Positions 33,101-45,100 of a stretch of 64,000 nucleotides of DNA are shown here, in pieces (within the stretch, counting starts at the first letter, position 1; every line of letters begins with the position of its first letter). The translations under genes and the position numbers were made by a program. The stretch is from Molossus alvarezi (taxonomy: Eukaryota > Chordata > Mammalia > Chiroptera > Molossidae). Location of the stretch: the NCBI GenBank assembly GCA_037176705.1, contig CM073886.1:15646501-15710500 (forward strand), written 5' to 3'. The notes beneath the pieces were generated by a model. That model worked only from the letters and a program-made list of their open reading frames with translations, was not told the DNA's origin and did no database searches.

Positions 33101-36100
33101 AACCTAGGTACGTGCTCTTGACAGGAATCAAACCCTCAATCCCTTGGTCCAAGGGCTGATGATCTATCTAACCACTGAGCCAAACCAGCTGGGGCTAAAG
33201 GCATCTTCTTTAGCCTAATATACTCACAATAGGTTGGGAAAACTAAGACATTGTTAATTATATTCAATATTGTTAACGTGTGTTCAATAGGTTGAATTAA
33301 ATCTGCAGCTTGCACGTTTGTTTGTTTTTTAATCCTCACCCGAGAACATTTTTTTTCCATTTACCTTCAGATAGAGTGGGAGGGAGGGAGAAAGAGAAAA
33401 AGAGAAAGAGAGAGAGAAACATCAACATGAGAGGGACACATCGACTGGTTGCCTCCTGCACAACCCTGACCAGGGCCAGGGACAAACTGCAACTGAGATA
33501 CATGCCCTTGACTGGAATTGCACCAGCAACTCATTGGTCTGCAGGCTGATGCTCCAACCGCTGAGCCAAACTGGCCAAGGCAGCAGTTTGCATGTTTTTT
33601 AAAAAGGCAAGGAAATCTTTTTAAATTGAAGTCTTCCTCTATAACTCAAAATGAGGAGAAAAAAAAATCAGTCTTTCAAAAACTCATCAATTTCTATTGT
33701 GTTTTCTGGCCATTTTTTGTATTACTTCTTTTTACATTTAACTCATACATCTGGAGAGTGTTTGTTTTTTTGTTTTGCATCAATCTTACTAAGTGTTTTT
33801 CTACAGTACCTAAAAAACAAAGGCTACAAGAGTGACTGTATATAGAAAACACTGAGATACTGTTTCACTTGCAAACAGGTTCCTGACCACACAGGGAAAC
33901 AAAGAGAAAAGGGCATAGGGAAGGGTGGGGGGTGTGCTGCACGCAAAAAGGAATGGGGAGGTGTCTTCTACCAGCATAAATCTACAGGCAGGAGCTGGAT
34001 TCACACATGATTGGGAGAGGCCAAAGTCAAAGGTGTGTGTCAGTGCTAGCTGTGCATGGGGAGTAGGATGCCAGGAGCTCACCACACCTTACTTCTCTTC
34101 AAGCTTGAGCACAGATGGGTATTCTGGGTGGAGACCAGGGGCAGCTGGGACAACTGGCCACAGAGGGAAGGAGGAAACTGCTCCCTAGAGTCTACTGTGG
34201 AAAACAGAAGCCTGCTCAGTGTGCCCATCCTCTTGCTTCTGGCTAGCCCTGTCCATTCTGCCATCCTCCTTGCCCCATCCAGAGGGCCACTGGGACCCAA
34301 GAAGAGCAGGTGCAGCAGCTGGAGCTTCAAGCTTTCCTGGGGTAGGGGGGACAGGAGGTGCTGCTTGACTCCTGCTTCTTCCTACACCCCAGCTGACTGT
34401 GTGGAGCTCAATGGGAGGGAGGGATCATGGAGGACATCATGGTGAAGGGCAGGTGAAGATTGAGGATGTGCATGCACACTTGGATGAGGTACAAGTTCTG
34501 GCAGTACTGCAGACTGTTCAATTTCTGTCTTTTGGTAGTGGGCAGCACACTGATGTCCACCATGTTGTTGCCTAGAGACTGATACCATGACACAGTAGAT
34601 CTCTGTGAGGATGTTCCTGAAAGCTTCCTCTACATTGGTGGTGTCCAAGGTTGAGCTCAATGAAGGATAAGTTGTTCTCTGAGAAGGCATAGGCCTTATC
34701 AGTGGGCAAGGCCCTCAGGTGGCATAGGTTGCTCATGTTACCCACCAGCATCATGATGATGTTGCTGTGAGCCTGGTCCCCTAGCTCCTCAGCCAGTGCT
34801 CCACATTCTCTATGTCAGGTGCTTGGCAATGTTATACACCAGCAGTGTGCCCACTGTGCTGCGATAGTAAGTAGAGGTGATGGTGTGGTAGCCTGGGCCG
34901 TGTCCCATATCTGCACCTATGGTCTTGCTGTCCATTTGGATGTTGTGGGTCGCAAATTCCATGCCAGTGGTGCTCTTGGTCTCCAGGTTGAACTCAATGC
35001 AGGTGAAGCAGGACAGCAGGTTGCTCTTCCCAACAATGGAGTCCCAGATAGGCACCACTTTGAATAGGTAGTTGTACTTGTCCCCAGTCCCCGTTGTCCT
35101 GTCACTTCCCACAGGATCTGTGATTCCACAGCCCCACCACAAACACCCCCATTTGGAGTTTAATACTATTCTTTTGTTTGTAATATGTCTGAAACTTGTA
35201 AAAGCATCCAGAACATGAATTTAAATACGGTACAAATAGATTTGGAGAGCAGTTATCTTTACCTGATTTTAGTTTTCCCATTCAGACCGATGTCTCTCCA
35301 ATATTTAACAATCTTCTTTTGTATTTACCAACAAAGCATTTCTAGTTTACTCCTATTTTATAGCCATTCTGAATTAGAGCTTTCATTGTTTTATTTAAGA
35401 ATGCTATTGAGCCCTGGCCAGTTTGGCTCAGCGGTAGCGTCGGCCTGCGGTCCGGAGAGACCCGGGTTCGGTTCCCACTAAGGGCACATACCTCGGTTGC
35501 AGTTAGTCCCCGGCCCTGGTTGGTCGTGCGGGTGGCAGCCACTCGATGTGTCCCTTCACGTCGATGTTTCTCTCTCTCTCTCTTCCTCTCTTTCCCTCCC
35601 ACTCTACCTGAACAAAAAATGGAAAAATATCCTCGGGTGAGGATTAAAAAAAAAAAAAAAAAGAATGCTATTGAGCCCAGCCAATGTGGCTAAGTGGATT
35701 GAGCACCATCACATGGACTGAGAGGTTCTGGTTCAATTCCCAATCAGGGCATATGCCTTGGTTGCGGCTCGATTCCACAGTAGGGGGCATGCAGGAGGCA
35801 GCCAATAGATGTTTCTCTCTTACATTGATGTTTCTAAATCTCCCTCTATAAAAATCAATAAAAACATTTTTAAAAAATGCTATTGATAGTTTTACATTTA
35901 TTTCCTATCTATCTACTTTAAAACTATTCAATATAATCTTTTTTAAAATCCTTATCCGAGGATATTTTTTTCCTCGTTGATTTTTAGAAAGTGTGGAAGG
36001 GAGAGAGGTAGGGAGGGAGGGAGAAGAAACATCAAAGTGAGAGAGACACATTGATCGGTTACTTCCCATATGTGCCCCTACTGGGGATCAAACCTACAAC

Positions 36101-39100
36101 CTAGGTAATGTGCCTTGACTGAGAATCGAACCCATAACATTTTGATGTATGGGACGATGCTCCAACCAACTGAGCCACCAAGCCAGAGCTCCACTTTTCA
36201 TTTTTAAACATAACATTTATATTTAAATATAATTATAAGCTCAAAGATTTAAACATATTTGACATTTTTCAGTAATTGCAGTTATTATCCTTATTGATTC
36301 TCAAATTGTGCTACTCGGCCAGCAGTTGCTTCTGACTTCTTTTGACAGAGTCTGGGTAGTCTTTTGTTATTGTTGTTAATCTTTACCTGAGGATATTTTT
36401 CCATTGATTTTAAGATAGAGTGGAAGGGAGGGAGAGGGAGAGAGTGGGAGGGGATGGCAAGAGAGAGAGAGAGGGGAGGAAGAGAGATAGTGAGAGAGAG
36501 AGAGAGAAACATCAATGTGAGAGACACATCCATTGGTTGCCTCTCTCATGACCCAGACTGAGGCCATGGATTAAACCTGCAACTCAGGTACGTGCCTTTG
36601 ACCAGGAATTGAACCTGAGACCCTTAAGTCTGCAGGCTGGTTCTAACTGCTGAGCCAAACAAGCCAGGGATCGACATAATGTTTAGTTGATCCCTTTAGG
36701 TTTTATAAGTACAAATCAGGATTTATACTAGTACAAAACAGTTTCCCTCTCTTTCCAATATTTATTCTTCTTCACCCCTTTTTCTCTTGTTTATAAAACC
36801 TAGTTAATGATATTAATAGTGAGAGTAGGTTTCTTTATTTCATTTTCAGTTTTAAGGAGTTACCATCAGTGTTTTATGAATGATTAGAAATATTTGGTTA
36901 TATTAAAGGGCTATCTGTTTTGAGGACAATTTACTGAAATTCATTTTTCTTTAATGTACTAATTTTTTAAATTAAAAACTTTTAGTAGCTAGTATGTTTT
37001 CACTGCTCAAAAATCAAAACATATGAAAAGGTATACAATGAGAAGTCTTAATCCAATCCCTGTCCCCATCCATTCTATTCATCCCTCAGAGAGGTACCAA
37101 TTTTTATTAGTTTCTTTTTAGTCTTCCATTATTTCTTTAGGCAATACAGCTTCTTTTTCTCCCCCTTTCTTTTATAAAAGATAGTATACTATGCATATTT
37201 CTGCTTGTTTTATTTCAATCACTATATTCTTCTTTTTTTTTAATCCTCACTCGAGGACATTTTTCCATTTTTTGTTCAGATAGAGTGGGAGGAAGAGAGG
37301 AAGAGAGAGAGAGAAACATCGACGTGAAAGGGACACATCAAGTGGCTGCCTCCTGCACGAACCAACCAGGTCTGGGGACAAACTGCAACCGAGGTACGTG
37401 CCCTTAGCGGGAACCGAACCCAGGTCTCTCTGGACTGCAGGCCGACACTCTAACCGCTGAGCCAAACTGACCAGGGCAATCACTACATTCTAATACACAG
37501 AGATTATCATAATATGATGTCAGGAGATACCATATTCAACCCTGCAGAGACACCTGGATTGTTTTCAACCCTGTGTTTTTATAAACAATACCACAATGAA
37601 TAATTGTATGTAATTTTGAATGTGTGCTGTTGCTATCACCCATAGGTCAGATTCCCAGAAGTGGAACCACTGGATCAAAGGGTTAATGCATTTAAAACAT
37701 GGGTCACTACAGACTCCCATACACAGGGACAATGCTATTCTGCATGCCTACTAGCAATATAGCTCTCTTCCAACAACCTCACTATCAAAGTGTTGTTTTG
37801 ATACAGATTTATGTAAATCTGATTTTAAAAACTGATAACTCAGCCCTGGCCAGTTTTGCTCAGTGGTTAGAGCATCAGTCCTTGGACCTAAGAGTCTTGG
37901 GTTCTATTTCCAGAAATGGGGGCATATACCTGGGTTGCAGGTTCAATCCTGGGCCCCAGTCAGGGTTGTATGGGAGGCAAGCAATTGACGTTTCTCTATC
38001 TTTCCTTCCCTCCCACTCTCTCTGGAAAAACAAAACAAAACAAAAAAAAAACAATCAATGGAAAAATATCCTTAGCTGAGGATTAAACAAATAAATAAAA
38101 AGCCCTGGCCGGTTGCTCAGTGGTTAGAACATTGGCCTGAAGACCAAAGAGTCACAGGTTCGATTCCGGTCAAGGGCATGTACCTCAGTTGTGGTTTGGT
38201 TTGGTCCATGGTCCAGGTCGTATGGAAGATGTGTCTCTTTCACCTCGATGTTTCTCTCTCTCTCTTCCCCTCCCACTCTATCCAAAGATAAATGGAAAAA
38301 TATCCTTTGGTGAGGATTTTAAAATAAATTAATTACATTAAAATACCTCAGTAAAGGTTTAATTTTCATTTCTAATTATGAGTAGGGCTGGACATATTTT
38401 CATGTGTTTAAGGGTAACTTGTATTTCTAGGTGAATCTGTTGGACTCTCTTCCCTACTTCTAGAAACTCTTTATAGACTAGGAAGAATAGGCTTTTGTCT
38501 GATATTAGTTATAAATACTTCCCCCTCTGTATTGCCTTTTAAAACATATATTCATTTTTTAAAATTTGTATGTATTTAATTTTTTTTTTTTTTTGTGGTA
38601 CGTGCCCCTAGCGGGAACTGAACCCGGGACTCTCTGGTCCGCAGGTCAATGCTCAACCACTGAGCCAAACTGGCCAGGGCTGTATGTATTTAATTTAATG
38701 ATCTTTTCTTTCAAGACTTCTGGACTTTTGAGCCTTAATTAGAAAAGCTGTCTTATCCCATGGTTCATGCATATTCTCTAATTGTGCTTTTACATGATTT
38801 TTTTAAACATCTAAAATCTGTGATTAAGCTCTGGCAGGTTTGGCTCAGTGGTTAGAGAGTCGGCCTACGGACCAGAGAGTCCCAGATTTGGTTCCCACTA
38901 AGGGCATGTACCTCGGTTGCAGTTCGTCCCCGGCCCCAGTTGGGGTCGTGTGGGTGGCAACCACTCAATGTGTCTCTCTCGCATCAATGTTTCTCTCTCT
39001 CTCTCTTCCCCCCTCAATGTTTCTCTCTCTCTCTCTTCCCCCCTCTCCCTCCTGCTAAAAATAAAAACAAAAAATAAAAAATAAATCTGTGATTCATTTG

Positions 39101-42100
39101 GACTTTTTCTTGGTGTACAAAGTAAGGTATGATTCAGCAAATGGCTACTGAGTTGTGCTGACATCCTTTATCAAAAAGTTTCTCTTGCCCTGGATGGTTT
39201 GGCTCAGTGGTTGGAGCATCAGCCTACGGGCCAGAGAGTCCCGGGTTCGGTTCCTGCTAAGGGCACATACCTCGGTTGCAGTTTGTCCCCACCCCGGTTG
39301 GGGACATGTGGGTGGCAACCACTCGATGTGTCTCTCTCACATCGATGTTTCTCTCTCTCTCTTCCCCCCTCTCTCCCTCCTGCTCTATCTGAAGATGAAT
39401 GCAAAAATGTCCTCGGGTGAGGATAAAAAAAAAATTTTCTCTTTACCTTGCTGACTGGAGATTCCACCTTTATCACAAACTAAATCCCCAATGTATTTGA
39501 GGCTATTTCTGAACTTTTCATTCCTTTCCATTAGTCTGTCTACTGAAATACCAATACTACACTATTTTCATACGCAGGCTTTAGGTTTAGAAGCTGCTTT
39601 AACACCTGATAGGGCTAGAACCCCTCCTGTCCCACTGTTCTTTTCAACTTTCCTGGTTACTTGTATTTATTTTTCTATCTGAATTTGGTATCGGATTGTC
39701 TAATTCTGGGAGTGAGGCAGGGGATCCTATTGGTATTGTTAAAGGGATTACATTGGATTCTTGAATCAACCTGGGGAGAACTGACCTTTATATATTAAAT
39801 CTTCATAGCCAATTCCTGGCCAGTGTGGCTCAGAGGATTGAGCACTGTCCCATGGACTGAGAAGTCCCAGTTCAATTCCTAATCAGGGCACATGCCTGGT
39901 TGCAGGCTCAATGCCCAGTATGGAGCTTGCAGGAGGCAGCCGATCGATGTTTCTTTCTCGCATCGATGTTTCTCTCTCTCTCCCTTCCTCTCTAAAAAAT
40001 AAATCAATAAAAACATTTTTTAAAAAATTAAATCTTCCTAGCCAAGAACATGGTATTTCTTTTCATTCACTCAAGTCTATCTCTGTGTCCTTTAGAAATG
40101 TTTTAAGGTTTTCCTCCTAATTTTTACACATTTCTTAAATTTATTTCCAGGTGTTAATGTCTTTTGTTCCTATATCTTCTAAATGATTATGTTTGCATAT
40201 ATGAAAGCTAATGGTTTTCATATACTGTAATATATTACATCCCACTGCCATACTAAATGCTCTTATTTATAAGAGCATTCTCTAAGGTTTTCCAGCTACA
40301 CAATTATAACTCATGTAAATATATGTAGTTTTATCTTTCTCTTAAATTCTTACACATCTGATTTCTTTCTCATTTAACTGCAATGACTAATACCCAAAAT
40401 ACAATATTAAATACAGAAGTAGTGACAGTGGGCTTCATTGTTGTATTCCTAACTTTAGTGGGAATGTTTCCCAGTATTTCCTGTTAAGATGTGTTGACTG
40501 AAAAGATAAGTACCCCATTAAGGAAGTATTCATTACATACTATTTTGTTAAGTGTTCTTACAAAGCAGGTGTTTATATTTAGTCAAATACCTTTTGAGTA
40601 ACTATGAAAACAATCTTGGGTTTTTCTCCTTTTCATTATAAGACAGATTAACAGACTTTCTAGTATTAAATCAATTGTTGTTGTTGTTGTTAATCCTCAC
40701 CCAAGGATATTTTTCCATTGATTTTTAGATAGTGAAAGGGAGGGAGGGAGAAAGACAGAGAGAGAGAGAATAACACTGATGTCAGAGAAACATATTGATT
40801 GGTTGCCTACTGGGGCTGGGGATTCAACCTGCAACCCTGGTATATGCCCTTGACCGCAAATTGAACCCACTAAACTTCGGTCAGAGAGCTGCCGGTCTAA
40901 CCATTGAGCCAAACCAGCCAGTGTTTAAATCAGTTTTGCATTCCTGGAATAAATCTTACTTGGTCACAGTAGTTTTTATCAGGCTGTGGTATCTGTTACA
41001 CTAATTTCATAAAAAAAATTTGAAAATTTTTTTCTGGACTCTGGAATTTTTCATAGCATTTTAACTGTCCAATTTTTAAGGATGTACAAGAATTTTCTGT
41101 GAAACTAAGGCTGGTCCTTTTTCTTGGGATGGAGGGGCTAATTTTTGAAAATTCAATTTGCTCAGTAGAAATTAGTGTATTTGTTTTTAAATCTTTCTAC
41201 TTATTAGTTCCTCTATTCTCTCTATTAAGTTATTGATTTCTAATTTAGTATTTATTAATACTTTGTTTTCCTTTATCTTGTTGTTTTCCTAATTTTGAGC
41301 CAGAGGCTTAATTACTTTCATTTTTCTAAGTTAACATACATGTTTTCACAGCCACAAACTTTCTTTTGAGTACCACTATAGGCTATATCATAGATTGTGA
41401 TATATAGTATTTTCTGGAAAAATTCTGTTATTTTAATTTGTATTTCCCCTTTGACCCATGGAAAATTAATAGTTTTAAAAATTTCCAAATGGAACTTTCC
41501 CCTCCTATTTCATTATTAATTTCCAGTTGTACTGGACAGATCCCATGGTGTTATTTCTACTCTTTGGAATCCACCGAGTCTTTCTTTGTTGCAGGGCATG
41601 TAGTCAACGTGTATCAATCTTGTAAAGATACATTCTCTCACCACAGTAGAGGTAGATATAACCATAAGAACCATCTCACTGAGAATTTAAGTGTTCTACA
41701 TTTCTAATTGTTTTCATTTTGTTCATTTGGACGGAGACACACATTACATCCTCCTCTATCAACAGCTCTTCTTTGATTCCTAACCCCATCGAGTTCATTC
41801 CCTTACACTTTTCCCTTTGCAAATTGGCCAAATGTTACTATTTCAACCATCAGCTGTATGCCGATGACTCCCAAACCTCTATATCCTTACATCTGACCTC
41901 CAATCCTCAATGTCCAAGTGCCCAGAGGATAATCTTGTTTTATTTCCTGCTACGGAAATAAAATCCATCTTCTTCCAAACTCTGGTCTTGGGTCCAAATT
42001 CTGTCTCAACCTTGTTGTACCTCTTTATAGTTATAACGGTTTCACAATGCTTATCTTTCTTTGTAAATGACTTATCTCACAAAACAAACGGGAAACTCCT

Positions 42101-45100
42101 GAAAGACAGGAATGGAGCAATATGTATCATTTAATCAACTTCAGAACCTAACCCTGCCTGAGGGAAAAACAGGTGGCATTTACTAAATATGGGTGAACAA
42201 CTTAAGTGTTTTTAAAAATCATGTGTATGTCTTTGTTATTTATTGTTTGACTCTAAGCTTAAATAATTAGTTTCAGGGTATAGGCAAAGGAGGGCAGGGT
42301 GAGTACTGGGTCGCCAGACCTCAAGGTGCATGGCCAAAGTGTTCCTGGTGTTGGCAACATAATAACCAACCAGTCACCCAAAATAAATGCTAGCTTTGCC
42401 CAAGACTCAGGAAATATTCATGTAATAGATCTTATCTGTTTATACTTTTCCCTAAAATAAAGAAAATATAACAGAACAATCTGTGAGAAGTTAACCTGGA
42501 CCATTATGTACCACTACCCTGACCATATGTGTAAGAAAATTACAGAGTTCAATAGTCATTATCGATCTTGTCACTGTAGGCAACTCAAAAAACCACTCTC
42601 TGCTCAACTTCAGCCTCAGAAGCAAATTGCCCTGAAATCAAGTAAAAAGTACTAGGTAAAAAAAAGAAAGAGTTGAGAAAAGCTGAAGCATCTCTAAGAT
42701 TAAGCTGCTGCCAGATGAGTTCATATGTAGCACTGAGGATACTTCTTTTTTTTTTTTATCCTCACCCGAGGACATTTTTCCATTTTTTACTCAGATAGAG
42801 CGGGAAGGAGAGAGAGGAAGAGAGAGAAACATCAATGTGAAAGGGACACATCGAGTGGCCGCCACCCACACGACCCAACCAGGGCCGGGGACAAACTGCA
42901 GCCAAGGTACATGCCCTTAGCGGGAACCGAACCCAGGACTCTGTGGACCGCAGGTTGACGCTCTAACCGCTGAGCCAAACCGGCCAGGGCTGAGGATACT
43001 TCTTAACCATTATTGGGAAATGAGTACAAATGAAGAAGGACTTCACCAACCATATAGAAAATTCTGACAAAATTATGAGAAATTCAGCAAGAAGGCAGTA
43101 CAGCTCTGGGCCAAGACTACAAGATCTGATGTTAGAGTCCCAGAGTTCAAATCCCTGCTCTACTACCTCCTGCTGTGTGACCTTTAGCAAATGTCTTAAC
43201 TTTTCTCTGTTCCAATTTCATCATCTGTAAAATAGTAATAACTCCTATACCCCAAAATACAATTGTGAGAATTACGAGAGATAATAAATGCATGCAAAGT
43301 ACTTAGACTAGTGCCTAGCACATAAAGGTACACAAGTGTTTAATCAGTCCTAGATATTATTTTCCAGCAATAGCTGGATATATTTTCATTTATACTAGGT
43401 AGGCTTCACAGCTATTGAACTTCGGAAAAAAAAACCTAAGAGTTTGTCATGTGTCCAATGAAGCCACTAATTTAAAATATACCTGCTGGGCCCTGGCCGG
43501 TTTGGCTCAGCGGCTGGAGCGTTGGCCTGTGGACCAGAGAGTCCTGGGTTCAGTTCCCGCTAGGCCCTAGCAGCTAGGGGCACATACCAAAAAATACACA
43601 CACACACCTGTTGGGAGAATAGCACTGGATCCAGAAAATGGATTAAAAAGCAGTCTGCCAGCACTTTCTACTATCTGTTTGAAAGTTTAATATTAGTACA
43701 TCAGCTGTAATTCTTGCTTACCAAGGCTCCTCCACCCTCACTGCCCCCAAGACACAGGAAAAATGGCCACCCACAGCTGAAGCAGGCTCTGGCACATGGG
43801 ACAAGATAATATGTAAACATGTGCTTAGCTGGTGTGGATGGTGTCTCGAAAAAATCTGAGATGAAGTAGAATATGATTTTCCCATAGCATTCAATTTGAA
43901 CACGCAAAGGACTTGATTTTCTTACCCATTAACATCATTTCCCCAACACTGTCTTCTTCCTTCTCTGAGGTGGGTTGTTGAGTAGAATCCAGGCTCACAC
44001 ATTCTTCTTGGGAATGAAATACATTCAAATCCTCAAAGACTACCAGCTCCTGAAAGAGCAACAGGCCCCCCTTCCTCTTAGTAACAGAGGTTTCTTGACA
44101 GCCCTGTTGATAAGAAAGACTGAAATCCAAAGATCAGGGAAGGAATGGTGAAAAGGATTTATAAGCCCCACACAGATGCAGCCAGTCAGGAAAGCCAGGC
44201 TCACAGAGGAGCCAGAGAAAAAACAGAAGAAAAATATCCAAGGATGCAGTGAAGAACATGTCCCATTCTGATTTCCAAGACTATGTTTTTTTTGTTTGTT
44301 TGTTTGTTTGTTTTTATCCTCACCCGAGGACACTTTTTCATTCTTTGTTCAGATAGAGCAGGAGGGAGAGAGAGAGAGAGAAACATCGATGTGAAAGGGA
44401 CACATCGAGTGGCTGCCACCCGCACGACCAACCAGGGCCGCGGACAAACTGCACCCGAGGTACGTGCCCTTAGCGGGAACCGAACCCGGGTCTCTCCGGA
44501 CCGCAGGCCGACGCTTTAACCGCTGAGCCAAATCGGCCAGGGCCCAAGACTATGTTTTTATACAAAGGTTGGCTGAGAGGAGAGAGACTGCATGAGCAGA
44601 TAAGGTGATGTACTCAACAATGAATGGGGAAAACCAAACCCACCTCAGGCTCAGCTTTCAAGCACAGAGATACTGTCTCCTGTTTCTGCTGGATTCCTTC
44701 TCTGGTCAGAAGCTTCACTAAGGGATGAGGTTGTACTGGGGAAGAAGAAGCTGTAGTTACTGAAAAAATCAGTGACTCTAATATGAAGACTCTACCCACA
44801 CCCTGAGGCCAGATGGTCCTCACTCCTTTGGCAGGCAACTCAGAGCTTTTTCTGTTTCTGTGAGCCCAGTCAGAGATCAAGCCATAAACCACAGTGTCTT
44901 GAACCTATCATACAGGGTCTCCTCATTATGAAAAGAATGAGTCCTCTAAGTACCTTTCAAAACTTCCATAACTACTATTAAAGAGGAGGTTGGAGGAAGG
45001 TAAACTCTGAAGATCCCCACGGCAAGCACAAACTCTCTAAAACACCACATAAACTGAAATCAATTCAATAATTCATCCACATTTATTTATTCTAAAAAGA

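Larger units (their letters stand above)
36900..41715 (-). mobile_element. Antisense L1 remains, cut by several SINEs
   Basis: Non-SINE text reads on the minus strand as old L1. Examples are AGAAGTGGAACCACTGGATC (37659), GGACATATTTTCATGTGTTT, CCTGATAGGGCTAGAACCCC and GAACATGGTATTTCTTTTCA (about 40048). No open frame. Lies in ZNF200 intron 3. Confidence 0.7.
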
